From contig OZ241343.1 of assembly GCA_965200505.1 (NCBI GenBank), positions 496,001 to 560,000 on the forward strand: 64,000 nt of DNA, read 5' to 3'. Made by a program: the position numbers and the translations under genes. Numbering within the stretch: position 1 is the first letter of the stretch; each line of letters starts with the position of its first letter. The notes beneath the pieces were generated by a model that made no database searches, had not been told where the DNA came from, and saw only the letters and a list, made by a program, of their open reading frames with translations. Positions 17,382-24,819 of the stretch are shown in pieces. The stretch is from VXNE01 sp965200505 (GTDB lineage: Bacteria; Pseudomonadota; Gammaproteobacteria; Pseudomonadales; Azotimanducaceae).

Positions 17382-18859
17382 TGGGCGTCCTGCGCCAAGT
17401 TGGTAATCGTCGCCCAGTCGTTGTACAGATCCTCGGTGATGTCGCCGAAGCCGGCCGGGAATGTGCCGCGAACGGTGTCTAGCGCGATCTCCTTCACCAC
17501 CGATCCCTTGGGGCGCAATTTGGGCTCGAAGTGCCAAGCGCCCACCTCATCTGACGTCAAGGCCGGGCCTCCGTTAGCGACCTTTGAACGGCGGGATTTG
17601 GGCACATCTGACAGCCGCACTAGATTCGCCAGCGCCTCAAGCACCCATTCGCTGTGCGTGGTCATAATCACGCGGATTCCCGCTTTGACGACGGCAGCCA
17701 GAAAGCGTGTGAAGGCAACCTGCATCTGTGGATGCAGGTGGGATTCCGGTTCCTCAATGATGATTACGTCGCCCTTGCGCACGACATGGCGTAGGTAAAG
17801 CGCTACAGGGGCAAGCTCCGACACCATTGACGACGTGTTCATGAGCGCGATGTCTCGTTCCCACTTCGCCGGCCGGTAGTGGAACGACGGGTAGCCGGCA
17901 GTCGATCGGCGGACTTGCACGGTGCCACCCAAGATGTCCGTCTCAAGGCGGTCGGCAAGCTGGACACTCTCGGTTGCCACGCGTTCGTCGGCCAACTCGA
18001 TGAGCTCGTTCAGAAAGTCCGCAAGAACACCCGACAGCGTTGGCAACGGAGACTCGACATCAAAGCCAGCGCGCGAGGCACGGTCAATCAGCGAGCTGAC
18101 GACGACTCGGTGTGCATGCATGATGCCAGCCCGGTCCGCTGGTAAGTAGTGGACTGAACGCGCAACCTCACCAGCCGTGAAGGGAACCATCAGATCGACA
18201 AGCTCGAAAGGGTCAGACGTTGGGCGACGATGCTTCATTAGCCGACGCAGCCGCTGCAGACGGCGGCTGCTTACCCTTTGGATGCGCAACGGCATGCCAT
18301 CCGGCACCAGTGAACTAAGATGCGCTCGTCCGCGTGAGATGGCGAAGTCATAGCCAATCTCGTTCATGGCGTCATCACTGAATTCCCGACGCAATACCAA
18401 ACGAGCGCATCTGCCCGCTGGCTGGCGGATCAGACCAGCCGATTCCGCTAGCCCGAAGCAGCGTTTCACCTCATCATCAAGAAACGGCACCGCTGCCCCG
18501 ATAGCCCGTAGGAGCGGCCGAACCAAGGCCGCGATCTCATCCGGTAGCAAGACGTCCAGCTCGTGTATGCCCTGAGTTTCGTCCTGCACCTGTTCCAGCC
18601 ATTGGTTGATCGTTTCGGTATGTGCGGCAAACTTCGCTAGGTCATCTTCCGATAAGTCGCGTAGCCGGCTCGCCACAACCAACGGCCCGAATAGGGCGTC
18701 GGATCTGCCAAAGAACCGATGCAACGCATAGAGCAGGATCGCCAAGTACGACTTGCCGGTGTTGCTCGCACCGACGAACACCGTGAAGGGCCGCAGGTCA
18801 ATCGTCGCTTCGGCGATCGGGCCGAAGTCCTTCACCGACAGCGTTGTTCGTTCTGGCAT
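17378..18859 (-). CDS. AAA ATPase of a putative two-gene defence pair
   Basis: About 493 residues with ABC/SMC-like ATPase motifs: LSVKDFGPIAEATIDLRPF, Walker A VFVGASNTGKSYLAILL, a helical middle with no enzymatic motif, Walker B DVIIIEEPESHLHPQMQVAF, and IRVIMTTHSEWVLEALANL. It resembles the AAA_15/AAA_21 ATPases of two-gene abortive-infection systems. The ATG at 18859 is preferred; a GTG at 18874 is also in frame. The ExK nuclease-like gene overlaps its stop by four bases. It follows hsdM by about 100 bp. Its placement inside a type I RM operon suggests a fallback when restriction fails, which is inference. Confidence 0.83.
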   Translation of the reverse strand: MPERTTLSVKDFGPIAEATIDLRPFTVFVGASNTGKSYLAILLYALHRFFGRSDALFGPLVVASRLRDLSEDDLAKFAAHTETINQWLEQVQDETQGIHELDVLLPDEIAALVRPLLRAIGAAVPFLDDEVKRCFGLAESAGLIRQPAGRCARLVLRREFSDDAMNEIGYDFAISRGRAHLSSLVPDGMPLRIQRVSSRRLQRLRRLMKHRRPTSDPFELVDLMVPFTAGEVARSVHYLPADRAGIMHAHRVVVSSLIDRASRAGFDVESPLPTLSGVLADFLNELIELADERVATESVQLADRLETDILGGTVQVRRSTAGYPSFHYRPAKWERDIALMNTSSMVSELAPVALYLRHVVRKGDVIIIEEPESHLHPQMQVAFTRFLAAVVKAGIRVIMTTHSEWVLEALANLVRLSDVPKSRRSKVANGGPALTSDEVGAWHFEPKLRPKGSVVKEIALDTVRGTFPAGFGDITEDLYNDWATITNLAQDAQ

Positions 18860-18961
18860 GGGTCGCCCCCTCACCTTGCCCTGCCGCCAACCCGGCCGTC
18901 CGGCATCTGGCTGCCCGCCGGCAGCCAGCAGGGCAGGTTCGCTAGCATAGCAATCCCACCG

Positions 18962-20872
18962 CTAGCCGCCGAATCCGAGGCGTTTCAGGTTCTTGGCAAT
19001 CGCCGCGTCCAGCCGCTTCGCCTCGGCTCGTTGCTCGCGCCACTCGGCGGCGAGGCGGGTCATCTTGTCATGGAACGGCTCGTCGTCCTCCGGCTGCGGC
19101 GCCACGCCCACGTAGCGGCCCGGCGTCAAGATGTGGTCGTGGGCGCGGATGTCGTCCAAGGTGGCGCTCTTGCAGAAGCCGGGCACATCTTCATATCGGG
19201 CATTCCCGCGTTTGCTGCGCCAAGCGTGATAGGTGCCGGCGATGCGGGCGATGTCCTCTTCCGACAGTTCGCGGTGGGTGCGATCGACCATTTCGCCTTC
19301 GTTGCGGGCGTCAATGAACAACACTTCGTCGCGTCGGTTCCGAAACTTGCCGTTGCCGCGGTCGCGGGCAAGAAACCATAGGCACACGGGTATCTGCGTG
19401 GAATAGAAGAGCTGGCCCGGCAGCGCAATCATGCAATCCACCAAGTTTGCTTCCACGAGGTGCTTGCGAATCTCGCCTTCCCCGGCGGCTTGGGAGGACA
19501 TCGAGCCATTGGCCAGCACTAAGCCGGCCACGCCACTCGGCGCCAAGTGATGCACCATGTGCTGCACCCAAGCGAAGTTGGCGTTGCGCTTCGGCGGCAC
19601 ACCGTATGCCCAGCGCTTGTCGTCCGCGAGTTGCTCGCCGCCCCAGTTGGAAACGTTGAACGGTGGATTGGCGAGGATGAAGTCCGCCTTCAAGTCTGGG
19701 TGGCGGTCGTTGTGGAAGGTGTCGCCCTCGGCGATCATCTGGGCGTCGATGCCGCGAATGGCGAGGTTCATCTTCGCCAAGCGCCAAGTGGTGTGATTGG
19801 ATTCTTGGCCATAAACGGCAACATCCGCGGAGGTGCGCCGCGCTGTTTTGCGACTGTTGCCGTTACCCGTGGCGTGGGCGTCGATGAACGCCATGGATTG
19901 AACGAACATGCCGGCGGAGCCACAGCAAGGGTCGTAAACACGCCCTTGGTAGGGTTCTAGCATTTCCACCAAAAGCCGCACAACGCAGCGAGCCGTGTAG
20001 AACTCACCGCCCTTCTTGCCTTCGGCGCTTGCGAACTGCGCCAAGAAGTATTCGTACACGCGCCCCAGCACGTCTCGGGAGCGGGCGTCCGCATCGCCCA
20101 CCTTGATGTTGCCAATGAGGTCGATCAACTGGCCGAGGCGGCGCTTGTCGAGCGCTGGGCGGGCGTAGGTTCTGGGCAGCACGTCGCGCAGGCCGGGATT
20201 GTCACGCTCGACGGCGGCCATCGCGTCGTCCACGGCCTGGCCGATGCCCGGCTGCTTGGCAAGCCTTCGCAGGGCGCTCCAACGTGCTTGCTCCGGCACC
20301 CAGAACACGTTGTCGCCAGTGTAGAAGTCCGCATCCTCCGGGTCTGAGCCCTTGCCCTCGTCGCGCTCCGCTTCCAGCTGCTCATGCCGTTCCTCAAAGG
20401 CATCCGAGATGTACTTCAAGAAGACGAGGCCCAGCACCACATGCTTGTATTCCGCCGCGTCCATGTTGCCGCGCAGGAAGTTGGCTGCGGCCCACAGCTC
20501 GGTCTCGAAGCCTGTGGTGGCGGCGCTGCCGCTGGATGCTTTGGGTTCGCGGCCTTTCGACCGCGCCTTGGATGCCGCGCCGGCCACGGCTCGTCCAGTT
20601 TGTGGCTCGGCCTCATGGCCCAGCAGCCGCTCCACGAGCGCATCCTTTCGGCCTGCTGTTTCCAGCCCCTGCAAATCGCAAACGCGGCGCAGGTCCGCCA
20701 CCCGCAAAGTTGTCAGCAACCTCTCCGCCGTGGCTCGGCGAGCGCGTCGAAGGCGTGCTCGCATGGCATCGGGGCTGCGCTTATCCACGCCCTCCGCCAG
20801 TTCGAGCTCAACGAGCGCGTCCCGCAGAGCGACGCGTTCCATCGTTTCCAAGACGGCGTGTTTGAGTTTCAT
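18962..20872 (-). CDS. hsdM: Type I restriction-modification methyltransferase subunit M, with SAP domain
   Basis: 636-residue N6-adenine DNA methyltransferase. An N-terminal SAP-like helix pair lies around residues 50-85 (LRVADLRRVCDLQGLETAGR then DALVERLLG), which is extra to the usual HsdM and may help DNA binding. The HsdM N-domain begins near FETELWAAANFLRGNMDAAE. The methyltransferase domain has KGGEFYTARCVVRLL, the SAM motif DPCCGSAGMF at 314-323 and the catalytic NPPF at 402-405. The ATG at 20872 is used; another ATG lies three codons upstream. It is the first gene of the operon, with hsdS and hsdR 5 to 11 kb downstream. Confidence 0.94.
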   Translation of the reverse strand: MKLKHAVLETMERVALRDALVELELAEGVDKRSPDAMRARLRRARRATAERLLTTLRVADLRRVCDLQGLETAGRKDALVERLLGHEAEPQTGRAVAGAASKARSKGREPKASSGSAATTGFETELWAAANFLRGNMDAAEYKHVVLGLVFLKYISDAFEERHEQLEAERDEGKGSDPEDADFYTGDNVFWVPEQARWSALRRLAKQPGIGQAVDDAMAAVERDNPGLRDVLPRTYARPALDKRRLGQLIDLIGNIKVGDADARSRDVLGRVYEYFLAQFASAEGKKGGEFYTARCVVRLLVEMLEPYQGRVYDPCCGSAGMFVQSMAFIDAHATGNGNSRKTARRTSADVAVYGQESNHTTWRLAKMNLAIRGIDAQMIAEGDTFHNDRHPDLKADFILANPPFNVSNWGGEQLADDKRWAYGVPPKRNANFAWVQHMVHHLAPSGVAGLVLANGSMSSQAAGEGEIRKHLVEANLVDCMIALPGQLFYSTQIPVCLWFLARDRGNGKFRNRRDEVLFIDARNEGEMVDRTHRELSEEDIARIAGTYHAWRSKRGNARYEDVPGFCKSATLDDIRAHDHILTPGRYVGVAPQPEDDEPFHDKMTRLAAEWREQRAEAKRLDAAIAKNLKRLGFGG

Positions 20873-21005
20873 GGCGCACATCAGGCACGAGGCGGTTCGG
20901 CGCCGCCTTGGCTCCCCATGACTACGATGCGGAATCGGCCAGCGACACGCTATAGAGACGCATCATAACCAACGCTCCGTCAGCTTGCCGAGCCGCACGG
21001 CAGAA

Positions 21006-21284
21006 TCACGGGTTGGCCACACGGTCGGGATCGACCTGGGCCTCCCACGCGACGTCCACCGGGCCGACGACGTCGCCAAAGATTCGGATGACGTCGCGGT
21101 CGGCACCGAATGCCTCCTCGGGTTGTTCACCGTACGGCACGAGACGCGAAACCGGCCGGCCACGCTTGGTGATCACGATCTCTTCGCCGGTCCGCGCCAC
21201 CTCGTCCATCAGCCGCAGGCAGTGCGCCTTAAACTCGGACGCCTTGATCGTGCGCCTGCCGCCTGTCGCTCGATTTCCGACCAT
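21006..21284 (-). CDS. Phd/YefM-type antitoxin without a toxin gene
   Basis: 92 residues with the Phd/YefM DNA-binding N-terminus: RRTIKASEFKAHCLRLMDEV, then ARTGEEIVITKRGRPVSRLV. The acidic tail (DVVGPVDVAWEAQVDPDRV) is the toxin-neutralising part of the VapB/Phd class that pairs with PIN-domain VapC. The ATG at 21284 is chosen; the longer open frame upstream is not conserved-looking. The bases after its stop start like a VapC gene (GTGATTCTG overlapping the stop) but reach a stop after nine codons, and no PIN domain is found downstream. It may be an orphan that protects against external toxins, or a decayed pair. Confidence 0.8.
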   Translation of the reverse strand: MVGNRATGGRRTIKASEFKAHCLRLMDEVARTGEEIVITKRGRPVSRLVPYGEQPEEAFGADRDVIRIFGDVVGPVDVAWEAQVDPDRVANP

Positions 21285-21495
21285 GTGGGCTCGCTCCCAG
21301 CACAACCATAGCGATACGGACAGTAACAGATGGTCACGACATCGGTCGTTTTCGTGGCCTGATCCGGAGAACCCACCTGCCATCCAGTGATTGAAGCGGG
21401 CAAGGCCGAAGCCCCATGCCCACACCCACTGCCGTTCTACTTGACTTCGCCCCCGCGCTTCCGCACCTTTGGCGCCGCCGGTGGCGGGGCGGGGC

Positions 21496-22567
21496 ATGGA
21501 CGACTTTTTCGGCTACTTCCAAGAGCGGGGGTGGATTGCCTACGTCTTTTTGATCGTGGTGGCGACGCTCGCGGCCCGGTACATGGCCAAGCGCCTGTTC
21601 GACCGGCTGGCGCGGCAAGCGGAGAAGACGCGCAACCTCTATGACGACGCGCTGCTGGACGCGGCGCGGCGGCCGCTGGGCGTCGCCATCTATGTGGTCG
21701 GCATCGCTTGGGCGGCGCAGGTGGTCGGCGAGCGGGCGCCGCCGGGGCTCTTCGACCATGTGGCCACGGTGCGCGAAGTGGCCATCGTCACGCTGCTCGC
21801 TTGGTTCGGCGTGCGGTTCATCAGCTTCATGGAAGTGCATCTGTCGGACGCTTCCTATGTGAAGGCGCCGATGGATCGCACCACCGCGGTGGCAATCGCC
21901 AAGCTGCTGCGCGCCTCGGTGGTCATCACCGCGTTCCTCATCGCCTTGGAGACCTTGGGCTTCAGCGTCACCGGGGTGCTCGCCTTCGGCGGTGTGGGGG
22001 GCATCGCCATCGGCTTCGCCGCCCGCGACTTGCTGGCCAACTTCTTTTGGGGCGCTGATGATCTACCTGGATCGCCCGTTCTCCGTGGGGGATTGGATTC
22101 GCTCCTCGGATCGGGAGATCGAGGGCACGGTGGAGGAAGTCGGGTGGCGGCTGACGCGCATCCGCACCTTCGACGAGCGCCCGCTCTATGTGCCCAACAG
22201 CGTCTTCGCCTCGCTGGCGGTGGAGAATCCGTCGCGGATGCACAACCGCCGCATCTACGAGACCATTGGCGTGCGCTACGCGGACATCGGCGCGTTGCAG
22301 GCCATCATCGAAGCGGTGCGCAAGATGCTGAAGAGCCACCCGGCCATCGATGCGTCGCGCACGCTGATGGTCAACTTCGTGAGCTTCGGCGAGTCGTCGC
22401 TCAACTTCTTCGTCTATGCGTTCACCAAGACGACGGTGTGGGAGGAGTTCCACGACATCAAGGAAGACGTGTTGTTCCGCATCGCCGCGATCATCGACGG
22501 GCATGGGGCGCAAGTGGCGTTCCCGACCCGCACCCTGTTGGTGGAGAATGTCCCCGATGCAACCTGA
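21496..22567 (+). pseudogene. MscS-family mechanosensitive channel, broken by a one-base frameshift
   Basis: Would gate ions across the inner membrane when turgor rises. The first frame gives MDDFFGYFQERGWIAYVFLI, several transmembrane helices, and the pore helix SVTGVLAFGGVGGIAIGFAA then RDLLANFF. The second frame, one base off, gives LMIYLDRPFSVGDWIRS, then EIEGTVEEVGWRLTRIRTFD and LYVPNSVFASLAVENPSR, the MscS beta domain. The switch occurs at TTCTTTTGGGGCG (22042-22054), where removing one T restores DLLANFFGALMIYLDRP. The joined protein would be about 356 residues. This is either a sequencing or assembly error in a homopolymer run or a real inactivating mutation. The end overlaps the next gene's start by 11 bases. 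Confidence 0.85.
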
Positions 22568-23141
22568 ACTCGCCGAGCGCTCGGCGCAAGCGGTGGCGTT
22601 GCTCGACCGCGCCGCCTGCCTCTACGACGCCACCGCGGTGGAACGCGCCATCGACCAGCTGGCCGTGCGCATGGCATTGGATTTGGCGGAGATTTGCCCC
22701 GTCATCGTGTGCGTGATGAACGGCGGCCTGCCCTTCGCCGCGGCGCTCTTGAAGCGGCTTTCCTTCCCGCTGGAGTTGGATTTCGTCCACGCTTGGCGCT
22801 ACCTCGGCGCGGCGCCGGAGGAAGACGGCGCCTTGCATTGCCGTGTCGGGTTGGAACGGGATGTCAGCGGACGCACGGTGCTGCTGGTCGATGACGTGCT
22901 GGATGAAGGCGTGACCCTCGAGCGGCTGCGCGCCCAAGTGCAAACGGACGGCGCCGAACGGGTGCTCACCGCGGTGTTGGTGGACAAACAAGTGCCGGGG
23001 CGCACCGCCACCGCGGACTACGCCTGCCTCACCGCGCCGAATCGCTTCCTCGTCGGTTGCGGCATGGACTACAACGGCTGGTGGCGCAACCTGACCGGCA
23101 TCTACGCGCTGGACCTCGACGGCGAAGGCGGCGCGTCGTGA
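22557..23141 (+). CDS. hpt: Hypoxanthine-guanine phosphoribosyltransferase
   Basis: 194-residue type I phosphoribosyltransferase, salvaging hypoxanthine (and perhaps guanine) with PRPP to form nucleotide in the cytoplasm. The PRPP-binding signature VLLVDDVLDEGVTLERLRAQ is clear, as is the early VIVCVMNGGLPFAAALLKRL loop. VGCGMDYNGWWRNLTGIYAL near the C-terminus carries the FVVGYGLDY-like purine-binding Asp. The ATG at 22557 overlaps the MscS gene end. It is followed with a GTGA overlap by S-methyl-5'-thioinosine phosphorylase, whose product hypoxanthine is this enzyme's substrate, which gives a clear metabolic reason for the pairing. Confidence 0.9.
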   Translation: MQPELAERSAQAVALLDRAACLYDATAVERAIDQLAVRMALDLAEICPVIVCVMNGGLPFAAALLKRLSFPLELDFVHAWRYLGAAPEEDGALHCRVGLERDVSGRTVLLVDDVLDEGVTLERLRAQVQTDGAERVLTAVLVDKQVPGRTATADYACLTAPNRFLVGCGMDYNGWWRNLTGIYALDLDGEGGAS

Positions 23142-23881
23142 AGGTCGCCATCATCGGCGGCACCGGCCTGCGGGGCTTGGGCGGCGCGGCGTGGCAGGTG
23201 GCGCCCAACACCGATGGGACAACCCCCTACGGCCCGGCGACGGCGAAGCCGGAGGTCGCAGCCTTCGGTGCGGTGGAAGCGCTGTTTCTGGATCGCCACG
23301 GCGCCGCGCGCATTCCACCGCATCGCATCAACTACCGCGCCAACCTCTGGCTGCTGCGCGAGCTCGGCGCCGAGTGCGTGGTGGCGGTGTACGCCGTCGG
23401 CGCCATCGACAGCGCCTGCGGCACTGGCCACATCGTCGTGCCGCATCAGCTCATCGACTATACCTGGGGACGCGAACACACCTTCGTCGAAGCTGCCGGC
23501 CCGGCCCGTCATGTCGATTTCGGAGACCCATACGACGCGCCTCTGCGTGACCGGCTCATCCGCGCCGCGGCCTCGTGCATCGAGGCGGAGCGGCTGCATC
23601 GGCAAGGGGTGTACGCCGCCGTGCAAGGGCCGCGCTTGGAGACCTCAGCCGAAGTGGATCGGCTGGAACGCGACGGCTGCACCGTGGTCGGCATGACGGG
23701 CATGCCGGAAGCGGGCTTGGCCCGCGAGCTGGAGTTGCCCTTCGCCGGCCTTTGCGTGGCCGTGAACCCGGCCGCGGGACGGGGCGACGGCGGCATCTCG
23801 GAAGCGGACATTGAGGCCGCCGCCAAGCGAGGCGCCGCAGACATCGAAGACGTGCTACAAGCCTTCTTCCGCGGCGCGTAG
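23138..23881 (+). CDS. S-methyl-5'-thioinosine phosphorylase (MTAP/PNP family)
   Basis: 247 residues starting at a GTG (23138) whose GTGA overlaps the hpt stop. The N-terminus VKVAIIGGTGLRGLGG is the phosphate-binding start of the family. IPPHRINYRANLWLLRELGA and VGMTGMPEAGLARELELPFA are the signature segments of MTAP/PNP trimeric phosphorylases. Together with hpt, this fits the Pseudomonas-type route: 5'-methylthioadenosine is deaminated to methylthioinosine and this enzyme splits it to hypoxanthine and methylthioribose 1-phosphate. Methylthioinosine rather than methylthioadenosine specificity is inferred from the genomic context. The 3' end overlaps the convergent csiV-like gene by 27 bases. 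Confidence 0.85.
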   Translation: MKVAIIGGTGLRGLGGAAWQVAPNTDGTTPYGPATAKPEVAAFGAVEALFLDRHGAARIPPHRINYRANLWLLRELGAECVVAVYAVGAIDSACGTGHIVVPHQLIDYTWGREHTFVEAAGPARHVDFGDPYDAPLRDRLIRAAASCIEAERLHRQGVYAAVQGPRLETSAEVDRLERDGCTVVGMTGMPEAGLARELELPFAGLCVAVNPAAGRGDGGISEADIEAAAKRGAADIEDVLQAFFRGA

Positions 23882-24811
23882 GCGTTCGAGCAACGCCGCC
23901 GGCGGCGCCACCCGCTGCGTCTTCACCACCACGCCGAACCGCGGGTGGTCGAAATAATGCACCTCGCCGAAGCGCGACCGGCGGGTTTCCTGCAGCAACG
24001 CGTATCCATCCCGCGCCAATTGCCATGCATCGCCGGCCACGGGGGGCTCGGGAGCCATCAAATCCAGCGCGATGTCGATGTAGCGCCCCTGCGAGACGCT
24101 GACGGTGCCTTCCAACTCGAACACGCCACCCGGCATGCGGGCCCCAAACTGCGCGAAGAGCGGCATCGGGCGGCTGCTCGGTGGCAATGTCTGCAGCCAG
24201 CGGCCATGCGCCAACACGAAAAAGTCCCCCGACCTGCGCAAGCCGGCGACCGCCCCAGCCAGCGTCAACTCGTCACCCAACCAGCGGCCACGACCACGCT
24301 CGAGGCCGCGCTCGAACGCTTGGAACGCGGCAAGCGCCTCATCCATCGGCGTGGTTTCGGGCGGCACATCGGGTACCGGCACCGGCGTTTGCTCCACATC
24401 CTCCGACGTCTCAGCCACCGGTGTACCCGGCACCGGCGTACCCGACACCGCCGTCTCCGGCGCCGGCGGATCCCCCCAAATCCACGCCGGCGGCAGCGAT
24501 TCCACCACCGGCACCTCGCCCCACTGCCACGGCAGCGATGGCGCCAGCACCGGAGGATGCGGGGCGCTGCCGTCCAACAGACCCAGCCGCCGCGGAACCT
24601 GCCGCGGCTCGAAGCGCAGCAACGCTTCGCCCTGCCCATCCGGCATCCGATGGCGCACCACGGCCAGCTCGACGCTGAGCCATTGGCGGGCCAGCCGGCC
24701 ATCGGCAACCCCTTGGGATTGCGCCAACGCGGCAGTGGTCGCAAACGGCGCGAGCGCACCCAACGCGGCGCACCCGAAGTGCCGCAGCCAACGCCGCCGC
24801 CAGAGCGTCAT
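23855..24811 (-). CDS. CsiV-family periplasmic protein
   Basis: 318 residues with an N-terminal signal sequence (MTLWRRRWLRHFGCAALGAL then A-rich to AQS). The mature part begins ARQWLSVELAVVRHRMPDGQ and ends with SRFGEVHYFDHPRFGVVVKT, resembling the CsiV/PA3003 family, periplasmic proteins encoded beside mfd in pseudomonads. A Pro/Thr/Val-rich low-complexity linker (GTPVPGTPVAETSEDVEQTP) separates the two halves. In Vibrio CsiV affects growth on D-amino acids and peptidoglycan; whether this holds here is unknown. It follows mfd with an 8-base gap and overlaps the convergent phosphorylase gene by 27 bases. Confidence 0.75.
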   Translation of the reverse strand: MTLWRRRWLRHFGCAALGALAPFATTAALAQSQGVADGRLARQWLSVELAVVRHRMPDGQGEALLRFEPRQVPRRLGLLDGSAPHPPVLAPSLPWQWGEVPVVESLPPAWIWGDPPAPETAVSGTPVPGTPVAETSEDVEQTPVPVPDVPPETTPMDEALAAFQAFERGLERGRGRWLGDELTLAGAVAGLRRSGDFFVLAHGRWLQTLPPSSRPMPLFAQFGARMPGGVFELEGTVSVSQGRYIDIALDLMAPEPPVAGDAWQLARDGYALLQETRRSRFGEVHYFDHPRFGVVVKTQRVAPPAALLERLRAAEEGL

Positions 24812-24819
24812 GCCGCCCG

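Noticed and set aside
20882..21005. Possible toxin gene after the Phd-type antitoxin
   Set aside because: All frames hit stops within a few codons and no PIN or RelE motif appears.
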